NCBI RefSeq assembly: GCF_017491605.1
Contig: NZ_JAFGYY010000005.1
Location: forward strand, 1-64,000
Source: Pseudomonas sp. 30_B
Lineage (GTDB): Bacteria > Pseudomonadota > Gammaproteobacteria > Pseudomonadales > Pseudomonadaceae
Direction of reading: 5' to 3'
DNA length: 64,000 nucleotides
Of the stretch, positions 51,937 to 60,611 are shown one piece after another. The position numbers and the translations under genes are program-made. Every line of letters begins with the position of its first letter. Within the stretch, counting starts at the first letter, position 1. A model generated the notes under the pieces. It ran no database searches. It was given only the letters and a program-made list of their open reading frames with translations, and was not told the DNA's origin.

Positions 51937-53172
51937 ATGGGCAAGCTGAACCCGAAGCAAGTCGAAAACCTGAACGAGCCGGGCACCTATGAGGACGGCG
52001 AGGGTTTGCGTCTTGTCGTGAAGGTATCCAGGAGCAAGTCCTGGCTGTTGCGCTATCAGATTGCGGGCCGGCGCCGCGACATGGGATTGGGCAGCTATCC
52101 CGAAGTGAGCTTGAAGGAAGCGCGCCTAATCGCGGCCGGCCACCGTAAGCAATTGGCGAACGGTATCGACCCAATGGCTGTCAGGGATGCCCAACGCGAG
52201 GCCGAACGGGAGGCGCAGCAAGCCAAGGAAGCACAGCGTGTGACCTTCCAGTCCCTTGCAATCGACTACCACACCACGCACAGCTCCACCTGGTCGGAGA
52301 AGTGGCGCAAGGGCTGGCTGCGCAAGCTGGAGCTGTATGCCTTCCCGGCCATCGGCAAGCTCCCGGTCAGCGAGGTTGAAACCGAGCACGTGTTGCGCGT
52401 CCTGCAACCGATCTGGAGCAGCAAGACCCGCACTGCTGACGAAGTGCGCGGACAAATCGAGCAGGTACTAGATGCTGCCAAGGCTCGCAAGCTACGCAAG
52501 GGAGACAACCCCGCCCGCTGGCGTGGGCATCTGGACAACCTGCTAAGCCGCGCGGAGAAGAAAAAGGCCCGCAAGCGCGAGCACTTCGCCGCGATGAAAT
52601 GGCAAGACGTACCCGCGCTGATGACTATCCTCGCTAGCCACGACTCTCGTGCTGCGGTGGCCACCCGCCTAATGATCTTCACCGGAGCACGGGCGCAAAT
52701 GATCCGCTTGGCTACCTGGGATGAGTTCAACCTGGAAGCCGGCGTCTGGTCACTGCCAGATGAGCGCATGAAGGCACGCAAGGCTTTCGAGATACCGCTG
52801 GCGCCACCAGTTGTGGAAATGCTCAAGCAGTTGCCGCGCATCGAGGGCAGTCCGTTTCTCTTCCCTGGCCAAGGCAAAACCGGAGCCATCCACGCGAACG
52901 CCATCCGCAACCTGCTACACAGCCTAGGCCATGACGACGTGACCCGTCACGGCTTCCGGTCGAGCTTCCGGGACTGGGCGAATGAACGAACCCACTACCC
53001 GCGCGAGGTCTGCGAGCTGGCGCTAGCCCATGACGAACGGGACCAAACCGAGGCGGCCTATTCCCGCTCCGACTTCTTGGAGAAGCGCCGGGCACTGATG
53101 GCCGAATGGGCACAGTTCATCACCACGCCGCCTGCGGCCAATGTCATTCAAGGCGACTTCAGGCGCGCCTAA
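51937..53172 (+). CDS. Tyrosine-type site-specific integrase (P4-like, DUF4102)
   Basis: A 411-residue phage-P4-type integrase. The N-terminal arm-binding domain reads YEDGEGLRLVVKVSRSKSWLLRYQIAGRRRDMGLG, then SAM-like core-binding (SSTWSEKWRKGWLRKLE) and catalytic domains. Active-site residues are visible: Arg in FTGARAQMIRLATW, HGFRSSFRDWA (H-x-x-R), and Tyr in EAAYSRSDFLEKR. It is at the left border of a small integrated element. Its base composition is a little lower in GC than the chromosome genes. It should integrate and, with an AlpA-type partner, excise the element. Confidence 0.93.
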   Translation: MGKLNPKQVENLNEPGTYEDGEGLRLVVKVSRSKSWLLRYQIAGRRRDMGLGSYPEVSLKEARLIAAGHRKQLANGIDPMAVRDAQREAEREAQQAKEAQRVTFQSLAIDYHTTHSSTWSEKWRKGWLRKLELYAFPAIGKLPVSEVETEHVLRVLQPIWSSKTRTADEVRGQIEQVLDAAKARKLRKGDNPARWRGHLDNLLSRAEKKKARKREHFAAMKWQDVPALMTILASHDSRAAVATRLMIFTGARAQMIRLATWDEFNLEAGVWSLPDERMKARKAFEIPLAPPVVEMLKQLPRIEGSPFLFPGQGKTGAIHANAIRNLLHSLGHDDVTRHGFRSSFRDWANERTHYPREVCELALAHDERDQTEAAYSRSDFLEKRRALMAEWAQFITTPPAANVIQGDFRRA

Positions 53173-53264
53173 AGGGGCACCGACTGGACTGGCGTGATGG
53201 AGCAAGAAGCGGAACTCCATGCCGTCCAACGGACTTAATCGATGGAGCGCCTAGGGGGCGTGTG

Positions 53265-54038
53265 ATGGCAAAAATTGGTCGAGTGGAAGACCTGCCGGGC
53301 TGGTTCAACTTACGAGAATACCAATCCTGCGAGTCATTTATGGCTATGGACTGGCTGACTTGCCTCAAGACCCGACAATTGATTATTGAGTTGATATCCA
53401 TTGGAGATATCGATGGCGCGAGCGATCTGGCAGAGCGAGTCCGAAACGACCCAACCGATTGCTTCCGCTTGGACTGGGAAGCCTTGGAAAGCCCAGTAAG
53501 GCCGTTGAGCTTCGCTGATATTGCTTTCAAAGGCGGCATGTCTCTGATGTTGGGGCCAGCCTTTCCCAAAGAGGCTGAGCAATGGGCCCAGACGGCGAAC
53601 AAGATAGCGGCCGGGGACTGGATTCCAGAGTCATCGATGAGAACGCCTATTGAGAATAGTAACGACGAGTCCCGTTCACTCTTTGTGAACTTACGAGCCA
53701 CGGACTCCGTTTTGAAGGACGCCTTTTCGGCATGGCTGCAAGATGTTCGATCACAGCAACGCACTGCCAGCAAACGAGAGCGACCGGCCTATCACAGCTG
53801 GGCTCGTTACGGCCTACTGCCGTACCTTGATTTATTTATCTGGACGAAACTGACGGGAAACCAAATACCGTATCAGCTTATGTCCGAGGCGGTGGGCTAT
53901 TGCCAAGGAGGCTCAAGCAAAGGAGGAGAGAGCTTCCAAAGAAACGTTCGTCCTCTGCGCCTCAATCTGCCGCAGAAGCTTGCCGAGCTTGAAGCGCTCG
54001 CAGCCATCGAGGCGTATCAGGAAGAACCCGCGACTTGA
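53265..54038 (+). CDS. Unknown cargo protein of the integrated element (possibly DUF6387-like)
   Basis: A 257-residue soluble protein: MAKIGRVEDLPGWFNLREYQ at the start, FVNLRATDSVLKDAFSAWL and WARYGLLPYLDLFIWTKLTGNQIPYQLMSEAV later. The DLPxWFxLxxY opening resembles proteins labelled DUF6387 in enterobacterial and pseudomonad islands, a recollection that needs checking. GC is visibly lower than in flanking genes, a sign of transfer. ATG 53265 has AGGGGG upstream. Function unknown; phage defence is possible only by location. Confidence 0.7.
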   Translation: MAKIGRVEDLPGWFNLREYQSCESFMAMDWLTCLKTRQLIIELISIGDIDGASDLAERVRNDPTDCFRLDWEALESPVRPLSFADIAFKGGMSLMLGPAFPKEAEQWAQTANKIAAGDWIPESSMRTPIENSNDESRSLFVNLRATDSVLKDAFSAWLQDVRSQQRTASKRERPAYHSWARYGLLPYLDLFIWTKLTGNQIPYQLMSEAVGYCQGGSSKGGESFQRNVRPLRLNLPQKLAELEALAAIEAYQEEPAT

Positions 54039-54151
54039 GTTTTTCCGGAAAATCTCAGAGGCCGAATCTCGATATGGCCCCTCCTTGCACTGGTGTATTT
54101 AATCCGTAGCCAATTCTACGACGCGCCACTGAGCGCAAAGGAGGTTTGGCT

Positions 54152-54367
54152 ATGTCTGCCCCATCCAATCGCTTCAACCGTGCTGAACGCCGTATCTATC
54201 GTTTGCGGCAAGTTATGGACGCCACCGGCTTTGGTCGCGCCTGGATCTACGAGTTGATGAAGCGTGGCGAATTCCCCAAGGCTCACAAAATCGGCACCCG
54301 CGCCGTGGGTTGGAGCAGCGCAGAAGTAGATGCCTGGGTAGCGGCCCAACTGGGTGAGGAGCGCTAA
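54152..54367 (+). CDS. AlpA-type helix-turn-helix regulator/excisionase
   Basis: A 71-residue MerR-like winged-helix protein of the AlpA family: YRLRQVMDATGFGRAWIYELMKRGEFPKAHKIGTRAVGWSSAEVDAWV. AlpA proteins in P4-like elements activate integrase or act as recombination directionality factors. AAAGGAGG sits directly upstream. It starts a run of tightly packed small genes ending in the RepA-like ATPase. Confidence 0.9.
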   Translation: MSAPSNRFNRAERRIYRLRQVMDATGFGRAWIYELMKRGEFPKAHKIGTRAVGWSSAEVDAWVAAQLGEER

Positions 54368-54369
54368 AC

Positions 54370-54663
54370 ATGGGCACTACCTCTCCCAGCAAAATTACCC
54401 GTATCCTGACCTACCTCCTCACTGGCGCTAGCCTCAATCGCTTCGAGGCCGAAGACCTCGGCGACCATTGCCTGACCAGCACTGTTTCCGTGCTGGCCAA
54501 CCGTCACAAGCTGATCCTCCAGCGTCAGCATGAGCGTGTCCCGAACCGCTGGGGTAAGCCTGCTAGCGCCAAGCGTTACAGCCTGCCGGCCAGCGAATAC
54601 CCCCACGCCCGCGCCGTACTGGCCCATCTCACGCGCACCACCGGCCCCACCACTGAGGGCTGA
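54370..54663 (+). CDS. Small protein of the integrated element
   Basis: A 97-residue basic protein (SKITRILTYLLTGASLNRFEAEDLGDHCLTSTVSVLANRHKLILQRQHERVPNR, read in parts) that may form a winged-helix fold: helix, helix, then a basic wing with NRWGKPASAKRYSL. It begins two bases after the AlpA stop. Likely DNA-binding; no family name assigned. Confidence 0.75.
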   Translation: MGTTSPSKITRILTYLLTGASLNRFEAEDLGDHCLTSTVSVLANRHKLILQRQHERVPNRWGKPASAKRYSLPASEYPHARAVLAHLTRTTGPTTEG

Positions 54664-54667
54664 CTCC

Positions 54668-54808
54668 ATGTCGAACATACCCACCCGCAGCCATAACGGG
54701 TTGATTACCTGTCGGCTGGCGCAAGTCATCCGCCCTCACCCGCTGGTCGTCGAACTGTTGGTGTTGTCCGCCGTGGTCGGTCTGTTCCCTTTGGAGGCGT
54801 TGTGCTGA
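54668..54808 (+). CDS. 46-residue hydrophobic-tailed peptide
   Basis: A small frame between the previous gene (4-base gap) and the ATPase gene (1-base overlap). The C-terminal half is hydrophobic (PLVVELLVLSAVVGLFPLEAL). Its tight packing in the run is the main support; there is only a moderate ribosome signal. It may be a real micro-protein or a coupling leader. Confidence 0.5.
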   Translation: MSNIPTRSHNGLITCRLAQVIRPHPLVVELLVLSAVVGLFPLEALC

Positions 54809-56388
54809 TGCCCCAATACCAAGGCGACCCGCTGGACCTGCTGCTATCGCGTCTGAGAGGCGTGAAGAAGCACGGAGCGCAGTACATGGCCAGATGCCCG
54901 GCACATGAAGACAAGTCCCCCTCCCTGAGCCTTTCGCGTGGCGACGATGGTCGCGCCCTGGTTCACTGCTACGCCGGCTGTGAGCTTCGTGACGTGCTGA
55001 CCACCGTCGGCCTGGAACTGCGCGACCTGTTTCCCGAGAACCTGAGTCCTGAGCAACGCCAGCAGTACCGACGCAATAAGCTGGAAGCCGCACGTCGTCT
55101 CGAACTGGTGGTTGTTGAAGCCGCAAAGGGAGAGGTCAGTGCCGGCGACCTGAGCAATGAAAGTGCCGCCCGGCTTGCCCTGGCTCATGAGCGAATCGAC
55201 CAACTCAACTGCCAGCTAGCAGAGCTGGACAAACAGCAAGAGCAGCAGCGCCCGGCGCTAGTCAAAGTAGCCCTAAACGACGTGATGAGCGCCAGCCTGG
55301 AACCTGTGCGCCATGCCGTAAAGCCATGGATGCCGCGCCGGCATGTAACTCTGTTCGGTGGGCATGGTGGGATAGGCAAATCGAGCCTGGCCCTCGCCAT
55401 CGCCGCACATGTTGCGTGCGGCCTGCCGTTCGCCGGCCTGGAGGTCGAGCAATCTCCCGTCCTGTTCGTGAGCCTGGAGGATGAGGCCAACATTGTGCGG
55501 CTTCGCTTGCGCCGAATCATTGAGGCATACCGGCTGCCGGCTACGAGGGTACTGGCTGGCCTACGCCTGCTGGACGGAACCCAGACCTTTGCTGCGCTGA
55601 TGACCGAGGGCGACGGCCTCAACGCCGCACCGATATTCACCCCGGCTTTCAGCGAATTGTCCGGCCATGCCGGTGGTGTGGGGATGATCGTTATCGACAA
55701 CGCCTCCGACGCCTTCGATGCGAACGAAAACAGCCGACGCACCGTGCGAGCCTTTGTACGTGGCCTAGCAGGCATTGCCCGAACGTACAATGCCGCCGTG
55801 GTACTGCTAGCGCATATCGACAAGAATGCTGCGCGCTACGGCGGAGGCGGCAACAGCTACAGCGGGAGCACCGCTTGGCACAACAGCGCCCGTTCGCGCC
55901 TGGCGCTATTGGAAGACGACGGGCGCATTCTGCTGACGCATGAAAAGGCCAACCTGAGCGCACGCGCCGAACCCGTGTCGATCAAGTTCGTGGATGGCGT
56001 GCCCGTGCCCGAAGCTAGCGCCCACGGTGAGGGGTTGACCTCAGAAGAATTCGACCGCACCGAGATTATCCAGGCGATGAAGGCCGCCCATGATGCGGGA
56101 ATCAACGTGCCAGCCCATACCGTCCCTGGCGCCCATTCGGCCATGAAGGCGCTGGAGTCGCTGCCAGAGTATGGGCAAACCTTCCGGGGCAAGGCGGGGG
56201 GACAACGCGCCGCACGCGCCATCACGGCGCTGATCCGCGCCGGGCGCATTCGGCGCGTCGAATACAAAACACCCCAGCGTAAAATACGCGAGCGCCTGGA
56301 GCTGGTAGATCTGTCAGAGGTGGCTGCCAAGCTGGTCGAAAATGCGCCGATCACCCGCACCGAAAGTGCGCCGCTCCCCCCCTTGTAA
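54808..56388 (+). CDS. RepA-like RecA-fold ATPase with N-terminal CHC2-type zinc finger
   Basis: A 526-residue protein joining two modules. The N-terminus has a DnaG-like zinc motif, CPAHEDKSPSLSLS followed by VHCYAGCE (Cys-His...Cys-Cys). The centre is a hexameric-helicase/RepA-type ATPase with Walker A GGHGGIGKSSLAL, VLFVSLEDE, Walker B VGMIVIDNASDAF and VVLLAHIDKN. A GGGNSYSGSTAWHNSARSRL loop is typical of plasmid RSF1010 RepA relatives. The last 130 residues are helical and unassigned. It likely serves element replication. GGAGG lies upstream of ATG 54808. Confidence 0.85.
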   Translation: MPQYQGDPLDLLLSRLRGVKKHGAQYMARCPAHEDKSPSLSLSRGDDGRALVHCYAGCELRDVLTTVGLELRDLFPENLSPEQRQQYRRNKLEAARRLELVVVEAAKGEVSAGDLSNESAARLALAHERIDQLNCQLAELDKQQEQQRPALVKVALNDVMSASLEPVRHAVKPWMPRRHVTLFGGHGGIGKSSLALAIAAHVACGLPFAGLEVEQSPVLFVSLEDEANIVRLRLRRIIEAYRLPATRVLAGLRLLDGTQTFAALMTEGDGLNAAPIFTPAFSELSGHAGGVGMIVIDNASDAFDANENSRRTVRAFVRGLAGIARTYNAAVVLLAHIDKNAARYGGGGNSYSGSTAWHNSARSRLALLEDDGRILLTHEKANLSARAEPVSIKFVDGVPVPEASAHGEGLTSEEFDRTEIIQAMKAAHDAGINVPAHTVPGAHSAMKALESLPEYGQTFRGKAGGQRAARAITALIRAGRIRRVEYKTPQRKIRERLELVDLSEVAAKLVENAPITRTESAPLPPL

Positions 56389-56398
56389 CCCCCAGCGC

Positions 56399-56482
56399 AT
56401 CGGCGCAGCGCATGGGTATGCTTGCGCCAGCGCGCCAAACATGAACGGCGCAGCGCCAAACACCATCGGCGCAATCGGCGCA
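56399..56482. repeat. Iteron-like repeats downstream of the RepA-like gene
   Basis: ATCGGCGCA occurs at 56399-56407, 56465-56473 and 56474-56482, with AACGGCGCA at 56444-56452. CAGCGC steps lie between. Four near-identical 9-mers within 84 bases right after a RepA-like gene suggest an origin or partition site. Confidence 0.45.
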
Positions 56483-56716
56483 AAAGAGGCCGCCCCCGAG
56501 TTGCCCCGCAGGCAGTCGTGAATACCCCCACGCGCGAGGAGTCGCCGATATTGGCCAAGCCCACTCCTTAGTGGAGACCTAGGTAAGTGCGAAATTGCAT
56601 TGCACTTGACCGTCCGTTTGCATTCGCTCTGACCACCGATTGCCTCGGATTTGACCAGAACGGTCTGAAACCATGATCGGCAGAGAACGGCCAAATAGCT
56701 GCCCTTCCGGTTACCC

Positions 56717-56741
56717 TGGTTCGTCTTAGCAAGACGAACCA
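56717..56741. repeat. Perfect 11-bp inverted repeat
   Basis: TGGTTCGTCTT and AAGACGAACCA flank AGC. There is no T tract. It lies in gene-free sequence and could mark a terminator or an element end. Confidence 0.6.
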
Positions 56742-56742
56742 T

Positions 56743-57051
56743 GGTCAGCTTTCGGCCCAGGCTGCGTGAAACTTCGCCCTTACCTAAAGTAACCGATCAA
56801 CGACCTGAAAGAGGGCAACCGGCCGGGCCTTACCGAGGCAACGATCACACGTAAGGTTCACCTGTTTAGAGAGTTCTGTTCATGCGCTGCCCTGTTGCTA
56901 GTCACTCACTGGATGCACTGATCCACCGGCGACGCGTATAGCGGTTTCGAATGTTCGATAGCGTACCGACGCTCTGTGCCAATGCTGCAACGCTGCTCCT
57001 CCGGGCGTCTTTCGATATGGCGAGAGACGCCAAATTGCAGCGGAGGTCGTC
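56743..57051. other. Gene-free stretch with possible island boundary
   Basis: I find no credible gene here. GC drops locally (GTAACCGATCAACGACC region). No copy of the sequence next to the integrase (51640-51935) was recognised, so attR is not located. Confidence 0.5.
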
Positions 57052-57258
57052 ATGTACATGTCCACTCCCCGGAAACAGGGCGCCACCGGGAAGACGGCGG
57101 AGCAGAAGCACGGTGCGAATCGAAACTCGCCCCTGGCGAACAGGGCTGAGCGGTATTCGGATACACGGCCAACGGAGAACAGTCCAACGCCGGCCGATAA
57201 CAAGGAGCCCTCGAACGTCGGCAGGAAGCCCGCGCGCGCCAACGATCGAAGCTGGTGA
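57052..57258 (+). CDS. Small hydrophilic, probably disordered protein
   Basis: A 68-residue polar protein rich in N, P, R, K and E with almost no hydrophobic residues (TPRKQGATGKTAEQKHGANRN, SPTPADNKEPSNVGRK). GGAGG eight bases before ATG 57052 supports translation; ATG 57058 is an alternative. It resembles in style the disordered proteins at 58013-58270 and 63724-63999. Function unknown. Confidence 0.5.
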   Translation: MYMSTPRKQGATGKTAEQKHGANRNSPLANRAERYSDTRPTENSPTPADNKEPSNVGRKPARANDRSW

Positions 57259-57332
57259 AACTCCTGCCGGCTGCGCCCCGACGACGCAGCCGGCAGGCAC
57301 TATCCCAAACCCTCACAGAAGGCGGCCCGACC

Positions 57333-57671
57333 ATGAGTACGCTGACCATCGAAGGCTGGTGCAAAACCGGCAGCGAACAGAAATCCACGCCCCTGGAAGA
57401 CATCCATTTCCACTTGAACGGCGACGATCATCTGCACCTGGAGCAGGCCGAGGAGTACCTGCAACGAACCCATGAACGGGAGGTCATGGTCGACGTCGAC
57501 GCGGCGACACTGGGCCTGACCCTGCCAACGGGATACGGCCCGTTGTCCGACTGCCGGATGCGCGTCTACCTGGATTCGAATGAACGCGGCCAATTCCACC
57601 TGGTCGGGCACCAGGCCAGCGATGGCAGGCTGATCTACACCAACGCCGTGCTGATCGACCAACTGATCTGA
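57333..57671 (+). CDS. Hypothetical protein
   Basis: A 112-residue soluble protein (STLTIEGWCKTGSEQKSTPLED, HLHLEQAEEYLQRTHEREVMVDVD, GYGPLSDCRMRVYLDSNERGQFHLVGH). The pattern suggests a beta-rich cytoplasmic domain. The ATG is 74 bases after the preceding disordered-protein gene. I do not recognise the family. Confidence 0.75.
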   Translation: MSTLTIEGWCKTGSEQKSTPLEDIHFHLNGDDHLHLEQAEEYLQRTHEREVMVDVDAATLGLTLPTGYGPLSDCRMRVYLDSNERGQFHLVGHQASDGRLIYTNAVLIDQLI

Positions 57672-57800
57672 GCCCTTGCGTTCGCAGGCCGATACGGAAC
57701 TTCGGCAATCGGCCGTCCGGCTTCCCGGCGCACCACGGGGAAGGCCGCGACCTGAGTACGCTCGACATTGCGGAACAACACCGAGCGGGCAGGATTGGCT

Positions 57801-58016
57801 CTATAGCGTGGGCAAGGTATCGAGGAAGCGCTTGACCTGCGCGTCGGCGGCATCACGGCTTATGGCGTAGCGCTCCTGAAGCAGGCCCGCCAGTTTTTCG
57901 CCACGCCCCTGGGATTGCAGCAACTCGTCCTCGGTCAATTCGCCCCAGGCGATCTTGGCCGCGCCGACATACTGCTTCCACATGCCCATCAACTGATCCG
58001 AGCTGAGAGTTTTCAC
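57801..58016 (-). CDS. CsbD-like stress protein (variant)
   Basis: A 71-residue protein: QLMGMWKQYVGAAKIAWGELTEDELLQSQGRGEKLAGLLQERYAISRDAADAQVKRFL. The WKQ-x-x-G-x-x-K-x-x-WGxLTxDEL pattern is the CsbD/YjbJ general-stress family. Its ATG overlaps the stop of the upstream disordered-protein gene by four bases, so they are translated as a pair. Confidence 0.85.
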   Translation of the reverse strand: MKTLSSDQLMGMWKQYVGAAKIAWGELTEDELLQSQGRGEKLAGLLQERYAISRDAADAQVKRFLDTLPTL

Positions 58017-58270
58017 GGCTTCTTCGAACCGCGCTGGGGCGCGTCAACCGCGTGAGCGGGCGGGTTGTCGAAGGGCTTGGCCGGGGCCGCACGCGCCGGT
58101 TCCTTGTGAGCCCCCTTAGAGGGCAGCGGCTGCTGATGAGTGACCTTTTCCTTGCCAGCCTTCATGTCGGGAGTCCGTTCGGCCTGGGCGTTGGCCGGTG
58201 CCTGCGTACGCGTCGGGCTATCGCCTTTCGGCGAACCGCTGGTGCTGTCGTGCTTGCTTGTTCTGTTCAT
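58013..58270 (-). CDS. Disordered Lys/Pro/Ala-rich small protein
   Basis: An 85-residue protein (TSKHDSTSGSPKGDSPTRTQ, DMKAGKEKVTHQQPLPSKGAHKEPARAAPAKPFDNPPAHA) without hydrophobic clusters, therefore probably intrinsically disordered. ATG 58270 is chosen over far upstream GTGs because it gives the MNRTSKHD start; an AGAGGTCGAC ribosome site precedes it. Coupled to the CsbD-like gene. Possibly a desiccation or osmotic protectant, by composition only. Confidence 0.65.
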   Translation of the reverse strand: MNRTSKHDSTSGSPKGDSPTRTQAPANAQAERTPDMKAGKEKVTHQQPLPSKGAHKEPARAAPAKPFDNPPAHAVDAPQRGSKKP

Positions 58271-58582
58271 GTCGACCTCTGTATGCATCCCGGAATTCGC
58301 GAAGCTGCGAGGGAGCGGAGCCACAGTGGCAGCTGCCCACCGGTGCGTCGGTGCGCCAACACACTTAATGGTTCGAGCGCTACCCAAGTCCCGGCCAGGG
58401 CTCGGCATTCGTCTTCTTCCTGGCATCGTGCGGCGGTGCGCTAAGTCCTGTGCACAGTGCGCTATCGAACTGAACCCAGCGCTCATTGCGCCCAGACTCT
58501 TGACTCGCACGCCGTCGCAGACCGTCGCAAGACCGGCTGCAGGTCGGTGCTGCTTGGCAAGCATCAGAAGAGGAGATTTGCC
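58271..58582. other. 312-base divergent promoter region
   Basis: Lies between divergent disordered-protein and glycine-zipper lipoprotein genes. I see no repeat or confident promoter. Several tGCGC steps and an unremarkable TGCACA occur. Confidence 0.5.
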
Positions 58583-59074
58583 ATGAGGATCATGATCAGT
58601 CCCGGCCTCATCGTCGGCATCACCTGCGCCCTTGCCCTGGGCGGCTGCGCGCCGCTTTATCCGGATGCAGGCTATTCGGGCTCGACCACCGACAACGGGC
58701 AGATGCCCACGCGCACGACCTCGGCGTACGTCGGTACGGGCGTGGTGCATTCCATCGTCGCCGTCAATCAGGACTACCAGGGCGTAGGCGGAACAGGCTA
58801 CGGCCTGGGCACCCTCGCTGGCGCCGTGGTTGGCGGAATCGCCGGTAACCAGGTCGGATCAGGCAACGGCAAGACCGCCGCCACAGTCGCCGGCACGGCA
58901 GGCGGCGCCTACATCGGCCACCAGATTGAGACGCGCAATCCGACGTCGGCCAGCTACAACATCAGCGTTCGCATGGACGACGGTTCCTTTCAGACGATGA
59001 ACCAGAGCACGACCGGCGGTTTGCGCGTGGGCGATCGAGTGAGGATCGCCAGCGGCGGCCTCCAGCGGTATTAG
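58583..59074 (+). CDS. Glycine-zipper outer-membrane lipoprotein (SlyB/17-kDa type)
   Basis: A 163-residue lipoprotein. Signal with lipobox ALALGGCAPLYP; the body has GYGLGTLAGAVVGGIAGNQVGSGNGKTAATVAGTAGGAYIGHQIE, a glycine-zipper 2TM region, followed by a small beta domain (YNISVRMDDGSFQTMNQ, LRVGDRVRIASGGLQRY). Family proteins such as SlyB stabilise the outer membrane under stress. AGGAGA lies upstream of ATG 58583. Confidence 0.9.
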   Translation: MRIMISPGLIVGITCALALGGCAPLYPDAGYSGSTTDNGQMPTRTTSAYVGTGVVHSIVAVNQDYQGVGGTGYGLGTLAGAVVGGIAGNQVGSGNGKTAATVAGTAGGAYIGHQIETRNPTSASYNISVRMDDGSFQTMNQSTTGGLRVGDRVRIASGGLQRY

Positions 59075-59163
59075 CCATGACTATGGCTCGGTGTTCATGA
59101 CAGTGAGCCTCGACGTTGGCCTGGCGCTGGTGTCGAGGCGCCTGCAGCAACGGAGGTGAGAAG

Positions 59164-60411
59164 GTGTCGACTGCCGCTCCCGATCAACGCCCTCCAGAAG
59201 AACCGCGGCGCCGCGTGATTCGCCTCGAAATAGCGCCCCGTACCCTGGTTCTGCTGGCCCTCACCCTCCCCGGCCTCTGGGTGCTGAGCCGGATTCTGCC
59301 GGTGGTCCTGGTGCTGGTCTCGGCGCTCATCATCGTCGGCAGCGTCAGCCCCGCGGTGCGCTACTTCGAGGCGCGTAACATGCGCCGGACGCTGGCCATC
59401 GCCATCGTGTTCTGCGGGCTGACGATGGCGGGCGGGCTGTTCATCACCCTGACGATTCCGGCACTGATGGCGCAGGCGACGAACCTTTTGCATCAACAGG
59501 AGGGCATGCGCGAACGCCTCGCCGAGCGGCTGGAAGGCTACCAACTAACCACTCTCCTCGCGGACAGAATCCGCGACCTGCATGTCGGCGACCTGGTCAC
59601 GGTGAGCGCCTCCAGCGTGCTGGAACTCTCCGGCAATGTGATGGCGATCTTCGCCTACATCCTGAGCGCCGTATTTCTCGCCCTGTACATCATGCTCGAC
59701 CGCGACCGGCTGCGCGGCGGACTGTTCCTGATCGTGCCGATGTCACATCACGTGCGGCTCTCGCGGATCATGCTCAACCTGGAAACCATCGTCGGCGGCT
59801 ACATTCGCGGGCAACTGATCACCTCGGCCTGCATGGCGTTGTTCGTGTTCTGCCTGTTGACCGCCTGCGGTATATCCAACGCCCTGGCCATCGCCGTTTT
59901 CGCCGGAGCGGCCGACGTCCTGCCCTACATCGGCAGCCTGCTGGTTCTGGTAGCCGTGACGGGCGTGGCGCTCATCAAGGGCTTTACCATCACCTGCATC
60001 GTGCTCGTGCTGATGCTCGCCTTCGAGGAACTCGAGAACCGCCTGATCGTGCCGCGTATCTACGGAAAAGCCTTGCGCCTACCGTCTTCGGTGATCTTCT
60101 TTGCTCTGTTGGCGGGCAGCGTTCTCCTGGGTATTCCCGGCGCACTGCTCTCGCTGCCCGTGGCGGCGGCGGCGCTGATGCTCATCCAGGAACTGCGGGT
60201 CGAATTGCCGGGGCAGCAGGAGCAGGCCGCTGACGTGGAGATCCGCAAGAGCGACGAGCGCGGCGAAGCGGAATATGAGCGCCGCGCCGAAGGCATGCCC
60301 GCCGAGCAGGCCGCAGCCATCGCGGTCGAGATCACCACCGATCGGCACAAGGAAGAACACGCCTCGCCCGCGAAACCTGCCGCGCGTGTCGGACCCGGCG
60401 AGGGCAGTTGA
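59164..60411 (+). CDS. AI-2E-family (TqsA/YdiK-like) membrane transporter
   Basis: A 415-residue protein with about eight membrane segments and a large central soluble loop. APRTLVLLALTLPGLWVLSRILPVVLVLVSALIIV, GNVMAIFAYILSAVFLALYIMLDR, GGYIRGQLITSACMALFVF and YGKALRLPSSVIFFALLAGSVLLGIPGALLSLPVAAA (read in parts) fit the family. Some members export autoinducer-2, others exchange ions; the substrate here is open. GTG 59164 is chosen for its GGAGGTGAGAAG ribosome site. The C-terminal 70 residues are charged and cytoplasmic. Confidence 0.88.
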   Translation: MSTAAPDQRPPEEPRRRVIRLEIAPRTLVLLALTLPGLWVLSRILPVVLVLVSALIIVGSVSPAVRYFEARNMRRTLAIAIVFCGLTMAGGLFITLTIPALMAQATNLLHQQEGMRERLAERLEGYQLTTLLADRIRDLHVGDLVTVSASSVLELSGNVMAIFAYILSAVFLALYIMLDRDRLRGGLFLIVPMSHHVRLSRIMLNLETIVGGYIRGQLITSACMALFVFCLLTACGISNALAIAVFAGAADVLPYIGSLLVLVAVTGVALIKGFTITCIVLVLMLAFEELENRLIVPRIYGKALRLPSSVIFFALLAGSVLLGIPGALLSLPVAAAALMLIQELRVELPGQQEQAADVEIRKSDERGEAEYERRAEGMPAEQAAAIAVEITTDRHKEEHASPAKPAARVGPGEGS

Positions 60412-60611
60412 TCGCCCCGCGCGAAGTGGCTCCCGACTCCGCCCGGGCCTAGGAGCGGCAGCGCGAACCGCAACCGAGGCCGCGCAAAACTCCCCCCTCT
60501 ATGTGCGTTGTCGAACCGACCCCCAGCCCCTTTGCGCCCAGGATTTTCTCAGTAACAACACTGCCGGGCAGCGGCCCGGCAGGCCGCATCCACCCGCATG
60601 AGGAAAACGCC

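Noticed and set aside
54808..56388. Calling the zinc-finger ATPase a DnaG-like primase or phage P4 alpha protein
   Set aside because: It has a CHC2-like finger but no TOPRIM or archaeo-eukaryotic primase motif; the central domain is RepA/RecA-type.
56314..56742. 142-codon minus-strand frame overlapping the end of the RepA-like gene
   Set aside because: It covers the iteron-like repeats and the inverted repeat, has no ribosome site of note, and its sequence has no family features.
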